Positions 1 to 5,073 of a DNA stretch of 5,736 nucleotides are shown here, one piece after another. Both the position numbers and the translations under genes were made by a program. The stretch comes from Methanobrevibacter sp. (lineage in GTDB: Archaea; Methanobacteriota; Methanobacteria; Methanobacteriales; Methanobacteriaceae). Each line of letters starts with the position of its first letter. Position 1 is the stretch's first letter. The stretch spans positions 11,693-17,428 of the forward strand of contig JABUVA010000009.1 of the NCBI GenBank assembly GCA_021442885.1, written 5' to 3'. The notes below the pieces were generated by a model. The model made no database searches, was not told the DNA's origin, and saw nothing but the letters and a program-made list of their open reading frames with translations.

Positions 1-12
1 AATGGATTTAAA

Positions 13-38
13 AGTAAAACAGATGTTTTACTAAAATC
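13..38 (-). terminator. Hairpin plus T-tract after the histone gene
   Basis: Positions 13-20 and 25-32 form a perfect 8-bp inverted repeat (AGTAAAAC / GTTTTACT) around a 4-base loop. It lies 25 bases past the histone stop codon. Read on the minus strand the stem is followed by TTTTAAA and preceded by ATTTT, so it has the form of an intrinsic terminator. Archaeal RNA polymerase stops mainly on oligo-U, so the stem could also be a 3'-end stabiliser of an abundant mRNA. The role is inferred; the inverted repeat is seen directly. Confidence 0.5.
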
Positions 39-56
39 AAAACATTGAAAAATTGA

Positions 57-257
57 TTAAGCTTTAGCAGCTAATTTAATATCTTCAGCTTTAACAGTTT
101 TACGGCCAGCGTGGCGTGCAAAACCTACAGCTTTTTTAGAAACTTCGTTTCCATAGTCTTCGAGTGCTTCAGCTAATGCGACTTTAGCATCTTCACTTAC
201 TCTAATTGCACCAGCATTTTTTAATACTCTTCCGACAGGAGCGATAGGTAATTCCAT
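57..257 (-). CDS. Archaeal histone, HMf family (66 aa)
   Basis: A DNA-wrapping histone-fold protein that dimerises and can stack into longer nucleosome-like filaments. The sequence begins [20 protein letters not shown] and aligns without gaps to HMfA/HMfB. Helix 1 is about residues 2-13, the long helix 2 about 21-48 and helix 3 about 56-65. The DNA-contacting residues of HMf are all present: R10, R19, and R52-K53-T54 in the loop HAGRKT. G16, needed for close stacking in HMf filaments, is kept. The protein is a few residues shorter than HMfB because the tail after helix 3 is missing. I chose the ATG at 257 because GAGGTG (264-269) sits six bases upstream and every HMf protein starts here. An in-frame ATG at 302 lies upstream of the predicted transcript start and has no ribosome-binding site. 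The gene has its own strong promoter. Genomes of this order usually carry several histone genes, so I assign no paralogue name. Confidence 0.97.
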   Translation of the reverse strand: MELPIAPVGRVLKNAGAIRVSEDAKVALAEALEDYGNEVSKKAVGFARHAGRKTVKAEDIKLAAKA

Positions 258-263
258 AATTAA

Positions 264-269
264 CACCTC
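264..269 (-). promoter_or_regulatory. Shine-Dalgarno site that fixes the histone start
   Basis: Read on the minus strand this is GAGGTG, a six-base match to the anti-Shine-Dalgarno end of archaeal 16S rRNA (AUCACCUCC). It lies six bases before the ATG at 257. It supports the 66-residue protein over the longer in-frame start at 302. Confidence 0.85.
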
Positions 270-309
270 ATTAAAATTTAATTTGATAGTAATAATTAAC
301 ATTTCATTA

Positions 310-317
310 TATATAAA
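310..317 (-). promoter_or_regulatory. TATA box of the histone gene
   Basis: Read on the minus strand this is TTTATATA, inside CTTTATATATAATG, a very good match to methanogen TATA boxes. Placing initiation about 25 bases downstream puts the transcript start near 288-290, giving a leader of about 30 bases that holds the GAGGTG site. The A-rich ACCAATAT just upstream would be the BRE position. The transcript start is inferred. Confidence 0.7.
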
Positions 318-429
318 GATATTGGTTTAATATTCCTAGATTTTAAAAAACAAAAATGAAAATAATCATTATAAAGTAGACTCTAAAAATAAATAATCAA
401 GAAAAAATCTAATAAATTTAATAAGAATA

Positions 430-462
430 ATTAAAAAAATAAGAAAAAAATAAGAAAAAAAT
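430..462 (-). terminator. Oligo-T terminator of thrC
   Basis: On the minus strand, directly after the thrC stop codon, there are three runs of seven T (455-461, 444-450, 433-439) at an exact 11-base period, separated by CTTA-like spacers. Repeated U tracts without a hairpin are the usual form of archaeal transcription stop. The tract insulates thrC from the histone promoter downstream. Confidence 0.7.
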
Positions 463-464
463 TA

Positions 465-1664
465 TTATTTATTCAATAATAATTTCTTTAATTCATCTAT
501 ATTTGCACCTACTTCTATAGGTTTAGTACATGCATCAATAGCTGTATTAGGATCTTTTAATAGATGACCAGTTACTACACATGCTATTTTTTCACCTTTA
601 TCTATTACTCCTTCTTCCCTTAGTTTTCTTAAACCTGCAATTGATGCTGCAGAAGCAGGTTCTACACCAATTCCCTCTGTTCTTGCTAAATATTTTTGTG
701 CATCAAGTATTTCTTCATCAGTTACAGTTTCAGAATATCCATCAGAATCATAAATAGCATTAAGAGCTTTAGTATAGCTTACTGGAGCTCCTATACGAAT
801 AGCTGTTGCTACTGTTTCAGGATTTTCAACAGGAGTAATATCTTTTGATTTGTTTCTAAATGCATTTGTTATAGGGCATGCTCCTTCTGCTTGAATACCT
901 GTCATCATTGGTTTAGAATCAACAAAACCTAGATTATAGAATTCTGTTACTCCTTTCCAAATAGCTGATATATTTCCTGCATTTCCAACTGGTAAAATAA
1001 TCCTATCTGGAGATTCCCAGCCTAATCCTTGAAGTATTTCATAACCTATTGTTTTTTGACCTTCTAATCTATATGGATTAATAGAATTTAATAAATATAA
1101 GCATTTATCTAATGCTAAAGCAGTCATAGCTTCTAATGCTTCATCAAAGTTCCCATCAATAGAAACAACTTCTGCACCATGGAACATTGCTTGAGCTAAT
1201 TTTCCTAAAGCCACTTTTCCAGCAGGTAAAAATACAATACAACGAAGACCTGCACGAGCAGCATAAGCTGATAGGGATGCGGAAGTATTTCCTGTAGAAG
1301 CACAACCTACTGTATCTACTCCTAATTCTAAAGCTTTAGTAGTACCTACAGTCATACCACGATCTTTAAAACTTCCTGTTGGGTTTGATCCTTCTACTTT
1401 AACATATAATTCTACTCCAAGCTCTTCTCCAATCTTATCACATTTACAAAATGGTGTTCCACCTTCATCAAGAGAGACAATATAATCACTGTTTACAGGC
1501 ATTAATTCTTTATATTTCCATAATGTATCTCTTCTACATTCAAATATGCTTTTATCAATATCAACATCTAAACTTGCAATTTCTAATACAGAACCACATT
1601 TTGAACAGGTATAGATTATTTCATCGTCGTCGTATTCTTCTCCACAAACAACACATCTTATCAT
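465..1664 (-). CDS. thrC: Threonine synthase, PLP-dependent (399 aa)
   Basis: Catalyses O-phospho-L-homoserine + water to L-threonine + phosphate, the last step of threonine synthesis, in the cytoplasm. An N-terminal zinc ribbon (C4-x2-C7 and C20-x2-C23) is common in archaeal and some bacterial members. The fold-type II PLP core follows. The lysine that binds PLP is K100 in GSNPTGSFKDRG, the ASTGNTSAS loop is at 122-130, the glycine loop that grips the PLP phosphate is PVGNAGNISA at 225-234, and VVTGHLLKD (363-371) is the conserved C-terminal motif. Length is normal for the family and nothing is missing. I chose ATG at 1664, with GTGAT four bases upstream; an in-frame GTG at 1673 would sit inside that ribosome-binding site. 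The gene stands alone between its own promoter and an oligo-T terminator. Methanogen cysteate synthase is a close homologue with similar motifs, but the zinc ribbon and context favour threonine synthase. Confidence 0.95.
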   Translation of the reverse strand: MIRCVVCGEEYDDDEIIYTCSKCGSVLEIASLDVDIDKSIFECRRDTLWKYKELMPVNSDYIVSLDEGGTPFCKCDKIGEELGVELYVKVEGSNPTGSFKDRGMTVGTTKALELGVDTVGCASTGNTSASLSAYAARAGLRCIVFLPAGKVALGKLAQAMFHGAEVVSIDGNFDEALEAMTALALDKCLYLLNSINPYRLEGQKTIGYEILQGLGWESPDRIILPVGNAGNISAIWKGVTEFYNLGFVDSKPMMTGIQAEGACPITNAFRNKSKDITPVENPETVATAIRIGAPVSYTKALNAIYDSDGYSETVTDEEILDAQKYLARTEGIGVEPASAASIAGLRKLREEGVIDKGEKIACVVTGHLLKDPNTAIDACTKPIEVGANIDELKKLLLNK

Positions 1665-1668
1665 AAAA

Positions 1669-1674
1669 ATCACT
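1669..1674 (-). promoter_or_regulatory. Shine-Dalgarno site that fixes the thrC start
   Basis: Read on the minus strand this is AGTGAT, one base off the ideal GGTGAT, followed by four T and the ATG at 1664. The alternative GTG start (1671-1673) is part of the site itself, so it is unlikely to be used. Confidence 0.65.
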
Positions 1675-1697
1675 TAAACTAATTTTAATATTCAAGA

Positions 1698-1706
1698 ATA
1701 TAAAAA
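1698..1706 (-). promoter_or_regulatory. Candidate TATA box of thrC
   Basis: Read on the minus strand this is TTTTTATAT, preceded by the purine-rich AAGTAAA in the BRE position. Initiation about 25 bases downstream would fall near 1676, giving a short leader that just contains the AGTGAT site. The 143-base gap to the upstream gene is AT-rich throughout and has a second TATA-like stretch near 1780-1790, so the assignment is tentative. Confidence 0.45.
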
Positions 1707-1807
1707 AATTTACTTAAAACAAATATTAATAAATTTATTTGTCTTTTTACTTCTTATTACAATAATAATTATATTTTTAATACATATAAAATTAATGAAA
1801 AGATGAG

Positions 1808-2455
1808 TTATAATCCAAATAATTTTATAAAAAATAATGCTAAATTTTTAGTAATGTAAACTTCAATAAATCCTGCAATAGCCATTAAAATAACTGAAAT
1901 AGCTAGAAATATTAAAGCTTGCTTTAAATATTTGCTATTGTTATTTAAGCTATTAAAAAATCTAGTAGAATAACTGTTATCTAAAATTAATACATCTTCA
2001 GGAGGATTTGAATTTTTTAGTGAAAAAACCATATAACAGTATTTAAATAGAAGAATTCCTGATACATTAGCTATAATAATTGATGGTAATTCAAATATTC
2101 CATGAGGAAGTATTAAAAGTATTATTTTTGGTAAATTTCCATAATTTGCTATAAAATATCCTAAAAAGAACCCATTATATAATAGGATAACAATAGAAAA
2201 ACAGAATATTACTCCAAATATAAATAATTTGAAAACAATGAAAATGTTATTTAGAAAGATTGTTAGAAATGAAAATTTAATTGCACCACTACTAACATCT
2301 TCTGAAAGTTTATTAACAACTGGTTTGAAAAAACTTTGTAGATAGGGATGTAGAAAGTATCCTAATAATAATGATGCTATAAACAATAATGCTGAGAATA
2401 AAAGGAAGTATTTATTTTCAATAAATGTTTCCTTTATATCTTCTTTGATATTCAT
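1808..2455 (-). CDS. SpoIIM-family (DUF95) integral membrane protein (215 aa)
   Basis: A hydrophobic protein of the stage II sporulation protein M family. In spore-forming bacteria SpoIIM anchors the SpoIID/SpoIIP wall-remodelling machine during engulfment. Archaeal homologues are widespread in cells that do not sporulate, and their role is not known. Visible family marks are FLNN (67-70), an NG pair in LLYNGFFLGYF (94-95), the signature LPHGIFELPS (116-125) with H118 and E122, and GFIEVYIT near the end (195-202). Membrane segments are about 17-36, 70-92, 108-137 (possibly split) and 178-200, with a polar loop at about 145-175 that contains an Asn-rich run. The ATG directly follows the stop codon of trpS with no spacer, and only a weak TGAT precedes it, so translation is probably coupled to trpS. 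No terminator separates the two. The family call is firm; the function is open. Confidence 0.88.
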   Translation of the reverse strand: MNIKEDIKETFIENKYFLLFSALLFIASLLLGYFLHPYLQSFFKPVVNKLSEDVSSGAIKFSFLTIFLNNIFIVFKLFIFGVIFCFSIVILLYNGFFLGYFIANYGNLPKIILLILPHGIFELPSIIIANVSGILLFKYCYMVFSLKNSNPPEDVLILDNSYSTRFFNSLNNNSKYLKQALIFLAISVILMAIAGFIEVYITKNLALFFIKLFGL

Positions 2456-3544
2456 TTAAATCAGATTTTTAGCAATTTCACGAGCTTCTGTTTGTTTATC
2501 TGAAATATTCTCAAACATTTCTTCCATTAACTCACTTGCATGTGCTTTACAATCCCCACAACGTAGAGTTCCATTTAAGCATTGCTCCCTTATTTCTTCA
2601 AGTTTTTTATCATCATCTAATAAGTGGTATACAAACATTTCATAAACAACACACTTATCAACTTCTCCTCCAAGTTCTTGTTGTTCTTTTAAACTTTCCC
2701 TACCTCCAGTTTTTGCAGTTTTAACTTTTTTAGATGCTGTTTTTGGATCTTCATTAAGATAAATTGCAGTTGATGGTTTACTACTTGACATTTTATCTCC
2801 ACTTAATCCTGTAAGAAAACGATGGTAGGTAGATGAAGGAGTTATAAATCCTAATTCTTCTGAGAGTTTTTGTGCAATATCTCTTGTTAATCTGATATGA
2901 GGATCTTGATCAATTCCTACTGGAACAACAACATTTTTTGGACCACCATATTCTTCAATTTGTGGAATTAAAATGTCAGCTACTTGCATAAGAGGTGCTT
3001 GAACATGAGCCATATTTTTAGATGGTGTAAATCCATATATAGCTTTAAGTTGGTTAAAATTAGTTTTTCTTGATGCCTGAAAACTAAGTTTTTGTAATTC
3101 TTTATTTTCAGATTGTAAATATATGTTAACATTGTCTTTTTCTAAATCTAATCCTAAAGCAATGTAATTGGTTAAATATTCATTAATTGTTATTTCTCTT
3201 GCTTTTTCAAAACTGATTCCTCTTGCAGCATATGCTTCCATATCAGCTATTGGAAGAGATAACATTGCATTTTTATCTTGATACCATTTAAGTTGATCAA
3301 CAACCATTTTATGACCAATATGCATTTGTCCACTTGGCATCATACCTGTGACAACTGCAAATTCTTCATTATTATTAATTTTCTTATTAATTATATCAAA
3401 ATCTCTATGTCCGAAAATTACTCCTCTTTTCATTAGTCTTCCTGGATTTTTAATATCATTAATCATGTCTGAAATTTTTTGTATTCCAAACTGATTAACT
3501 AACTTATCATAATCAACACTTGATGATGCCCATGGATCAATCAA
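2456..3544 (-). CDS. trpS: Tryptophan--tRNA ligase, archaeal type (362 aa)
   Basis: Charges tRNA-Trp with tryptophan using ATP, in the cytoplasm. It is a class I synthetase with a Rossmann catalytic core. The HIGH motif is PSGQMHIGH at residues 70-78, the GIDQDPHIRLTRD segment is at 210-222, and the KMSSS loop that closes over ATP is at 251-255. The C-terminal anticodon-binding part contains CGDCKAHASEL (about 329-339), typical of archaeal and eukaryotic TrpRS. Length matches the archaeal form. I start the protein at TTG (3542-3544), giving MIDPWASSS. The strong site AAGGTGAG (3549-3556) ends four bases before it, and archaeal homologues begin at this IDPW segment. A farther upstream TTG at 3568 would place the ribosome-binding site inside the gene. 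It lies 103 bases downstream of endA, with only weak TATA-like sequence between (about 3575-3595), so it may be co-transcribed. Its TAA stop abuts the ATG of the SpoIIM-family gene. Confidence 0.95.
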   Translation of the reverse strand: MIDPWASSSVDYDKLVNQFGIQKISDMINDIKNPGRLMKRGVIFGHRDFDIINKKINNNEEFAVVTGMMPSGQMHIGHKMVVDQLKWYQDKNAMLSLPIADMEAYAARGISFEKAREITINEYLTNYIALGLDLEKDNVNIYLQSENKELQKLSFQASRKTNFNQLKAIYGFTPSKNMAHVQAPLMQVADILIPQIEEYGGPKNVVVPVGIDQDPHIRLTRDIAQKLSEELGFITPSSTYHRFLTGLSGDKMSSSKPSTAIYLNEDPKTASKKVKTAKTGGRESLKEQQELGGEVDKCVVYEMFVYHLLDDDKKLEEIREQCLNGTLRCGDCKAHASELMEEMFENISDKQTEAREIAKNLI

Positions 3545-3548
3545 ATAA

Positions 3549-3556
3549 CTCACCTT
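3549..3556 (-). promoter_or_regulatory. Shine-Dalgarno site that fixes the TTG start of trpS
   Basis: Read on the minus strand this is AAGGTGAG, followed by TTAT and the TTG at 3544. It is one of the strongest matches in the window, and its spacing selects TTG as the start codon. No in-frame ATG lies near enough to compete. Confidence 0.75.
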
Positions 3557-3647
3557 ACTCTTAATCAATTACTCAAATAAAAAATTTAATAAATAAAACA
3601 TTATAGTTTACTAAAATCTTACTAAAATATTAATCATACTTTTAATA

Positions 3648-4163
3648 TTATGGCCTTGTCCATTCAACATTGTAGTAGGTTATATCAAAATCTTCATCAA
3701 CAATAGCTAACAACAATTTTTTATTAACACCATGTGAAATACGAACATAACTTGCAAAATCTAATGCATTAATATTATAATTTTCAAAAATGACTTTAAC
3801 TAGATAATCTGAATGGCCTTGACCTGGACTTCTTCCTTTATCATATAACCTAAATTCAGACCCATATTTAAAACCAGTTTTAATTACATATCCCCTATCT
3901 TTTAAGTCACGATAGACAATATATTTACTATACAACCCTTTATTTTTAAGTAAGTCAATAAAAAAGTTAACATCAACCGGCTTATCATTTTCAAAAATAT
4001 TTAATCTATTTTTCTCTAATAAATAACAAGCTTCAATTAAAGAAAGTTGTAGAGTATCTGCCTCAATTTTACCGAATAAACTTTTTTCATGTAAAGCTAT
4101 TGGTCTTTTACTACCTTCTTCAATTTTAATAGATATAATCTCTTCAGACAAGTCACCACGCAT
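3648..4163 (-). CDS. endA: tRNA-splicing endonuclease EndA (171 aa)
   Basis: Cuts introns from precursor tRNAs at bulge-helix-bulge structures, leaving 2',3'-cyclic phosphate and 5'-hydroxyl ends for the ligase RtcB. The catalytic triad, by alignment to the Methanocaldococcus jannaschii enzyme (Y115, H125, K156), is Y107 in EFRLYDKG, H117 in GQGHSDYLV and K148 in HGVNKKLLLAIVD. The N-terminal domain is about residues 1-75 and the nuclease domain 76-171. At 171 residues it is the short form that works as a homotetramer, not the fused or two-subunit type. The ATG at 4163 is supported by GGTG (4169-4172) five bases upstream. The gene has a clear TATA box of its own and is followed by trpS. The last residues WTRP fit the normal family end. 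Confidence 0.96.
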   Translation of the reverse strand: MRGDLSEEIISIKIEEGSKRPIALHEKSLFGKIEADTLQLSLIEACYLLEKNRLNIFENDKPVDVNFFIDLLKNKGLYSKYIVYRDLKDRGYVIKTGFKYGSEFRLYDKGRSPGQGHSDYLVKVIFENYNINALDFASYVRISHGVNKKLLLAIVDEDFDITYYNVEWTRP

Positions 4164-4218
4164 TAAAACACCGCAAAAAGTATTAAATTAATATTAATAA
4201 AAATTATGTTTAAATCAA

Positions 4219-4226
4219 TATATAAA
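4219..4226 (-). promoter_or_regulatory. TATA box of endA
   Basis: Read on the minus strand this is TTTATATA, in the context AACAATATTTATATATTG. Initiation about 25 bases downstream would fall near 4197, leaving a leader of about 34 bases. It sits in the 75-base gap after the DtxR-type gene, which argues that endA starts its own transcript. The core is also a 6-bp inverted repeat (4216-4221 with 4226-4231), but this is explained by the TATA sequence itself. Confidence 0.6.
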
Positions 4227-4238
4227 TATTGTTTAAGA

Positions 4239-4940
4239 TTAAATTCCAACAAAAATATTATTTAAAAATGAATCGTCAACAGAAATAGGTTTTCCATCTA
4301 CATTTATTAAAATATCATTATCATTTTTAACAAAATCAATAATTGTGCCTATTTTAATACCTTGACTTTCTATTTTTTCAATTAAATCTGGATTTCCACG
4401 AATAAAATAAACAATCCCCTGAATATTAGAATTAATTTCAGATAATGATAAAAGATTATTCTTTCTAATACTAACATTATCAAAGTCTTTTTCATTAATA
4501 CATTGTTGGCAATTTTCAAAATCGCAGTTACATGAAGGAATTATTTTATTATCAGGACATAAATCTGGTTGCTTTAACATAATGCACAATGCCCTTTCAG
4601 CTTCATCAGATAATGTATGTTCCATATCACAAGCTTGTTCATGTACATTTTCTTCTTTAATTTTAAGAAAATCTGATAAAAACTTTTCAAGAATCCTATG
4701 TTTTCTTGTGATTTTTTGAGCTATTTTCATCCCATCATCAGTTAATGTAGCTCCTTTGTAAGGAACATATTTAATATACTCTAATTTTTCTAATTTTTTA
4801 AGCATTTGTGTAACACTACCCGGCGCTATACCTAATTCATTAGATAGTTTAGTTGTTGAAACTTGTTCTTTATTACAACCATTACGATAAAGAACTTCTA
4901 AATATTCTTCAATATTTTCACTGATATTATCTTTTGCCAT
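4239..4940 (-). CDS. DtxR/IdeR-family metal-dependent transcriptional repressor (233 aa)
   Basis: A repressor that binds DNA when loaded with a divalent metal, most likely Fe(II). Residues 1-65 form a winged helix-turn-helix (recognition region about 38-50, GIAPGSVTQMLKKL). Residues 66-125 form the dimer and metal domain, and about 160-233 a FeoA/SH3-like domain starting LLSLSEI. Aligned to DtxR, ligands are kept at H81 and E85 (site 1, in KHRILEKFL), H100, C104, E107 and H108 (VHEQACDMEH). C104 is the residue found in iron-sensing DtxR/IdeR, where manganese-sensing MntR has Glu. The position of DtxR M10 is E12 here, so selectivity is not certain. Between the dimer and SH3-like domains is a run of cysteines, C128, C137, C139, C144 and C147, that could hold another metal. 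The ATG at 4940 follows GGTGAT by three bases. A candidate operator overlaps its promoter. Its target genes are not visible here. Confidence 0.92.
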   Translation of the reverse strand: MAKDNISENIEEYLEVLYRNGCNKEQVSTTKLSNELGIAPGSVTQMLKKLEKLEYIKYVPYKGATLTDDGMKIAQKITRKHRILEKFLSDFLKIKEENVHEQACDMEHTLSDEAERALCIMLKQPDLCPDNKIIPSCNCDFENCQQCINEKDFDNVSIRKNNLLSLSEINSNIQGIVYFIRGNPDLIEKIESQGIKIGTIIDFVKNDNDILINVDGKPISVDDSFLNNIFVGI

Positions 4941-4943
4941 AGT

Positions 4944-4949
4944 ATCACC
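4944..4949 (-). promoter_or_regulatory. Ribosome-binding site of the DtxR-type gene
   Basis: Read on the minus strand this is GGTGAT, a perfect match to the archaeal anti-Shine-Dalgarno sequence, three bases before the ATG at 4940. It confirms the start. Confidence 0.75.
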
Positions 4950-4979
4950 AAATTACTATTATAATATTAAATTTTAATA

Positions 4980-4992
4980 CTATAAATATTTA
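4980..4992 (-). promoter_or_regulatory. Candidate TATA box of the DtxR-type gene
   Basis: Read on the minus strand this is TTAAATATTTATA, an AT-rich TATA-like element. Initiation about 25 bases downstream falls near 4958-4960, giving a leader of about 20 bases that includes GGTGAT. It overlaps the end of the candidate operator at 4989-5004, so a bound repressor would block TBP/TFB access. Confidence 0.5.
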
Positions 4993-5004
4993 AGCATACC
5001 TAAA
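4989..5004. promoter_or_regulatory. Candidate DtxR-type operator (imperfect palindrome)
   Basis: The minus strand reads TTTAGGTATGCTTAAA. The two half-sites fit TTTARGYA: 12 of 16 positions are symmetric, and the four that are not are all transitions, so purine-pyrimidine symmetry is complete. The TTTAGG core resembles the TTAGG half of the bacterial DtxR box. It lies at the BRE/TATA position upstream of the regulator, the expected place for negative autoregulation. Binding is inferred. Confidence 0.45.
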
Positions 5005-5036
5005 CTTTAGAAATATAGTGAATTTTAAAGAATTTT

Positions 5037-5064
5037 AAAAAAAAAATAGAAAAAAAAGAAAAAA
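5037..5064 (-). terminator. Oligo-T terminator of the transglutaminase-domain gene
   Basis: On the minus strand, starting about 10 bases after the stop codon, runs of 6, 8 and 10 T follow one another (5059-5064, 5050-5057, 5037-5046), broken only by single or few other bases. No hairpin is seen. This is a strong archaeal-type stop and separates the gene from the DtxR-type promoter. Confidence 0.7.
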
Positions 5065-5073
5065 TAAATTTTC

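Noticed and set aside
258..302. Longer histone with 15 extra N-terminal residues starting at 302
   Set aside because: The predicted transcript start near 288 lies inside it, no ribosome-binding site precedes 302, and HMf-family proteins start at MELPIAP.
465..1664. Reading the threonine synthase-like gene as cysteate synthase of coenzyme M synthesis
   Set aside because: The two share the PLP core, but the full threonine synthase motif set and N-terminal zinc ribbon are present and there is no coenzyme M gene nearby.
1451..1666. Open frame of about 70 codons on the plus strand
   Set aside because: It is antisense to the start of thrC, has a low-complexity composition with no recognisable domain, and lacks a ribosome-binding site. 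It is a shadow of the real gene.
2536..2724. Open frame of about 60 codons on the plus strand
   Set aside because: It lies antisense inside trpS, with a composition dictated by the TrpRS codons and no sign of its own expression signals.
3575..3595. Possible promoter for trpS
   Set aside because: Two weak TATA-like stretches are present but neither matches TTTATATA well or has a clear BRE. Co-transcription from endA explains the gene equally well, so I did not list it.
3606..3628. Tandem near-repeat of TTACTAAAAT between endA and trpS, with another copy at 28-37
   Set aside because: Short AT-rich words of this kind are expected by chance in such sequence, and the third copy is explained by the histone hairpin. 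No shared context supports a regulatory element.
4216..4231. Inverted repeat CAATAT / ATATTG upstream of endA as a regulator site
   Set aside because: The symmetry comes from the TATA box sequence itself, and 6-bp AT palindromes are common here.
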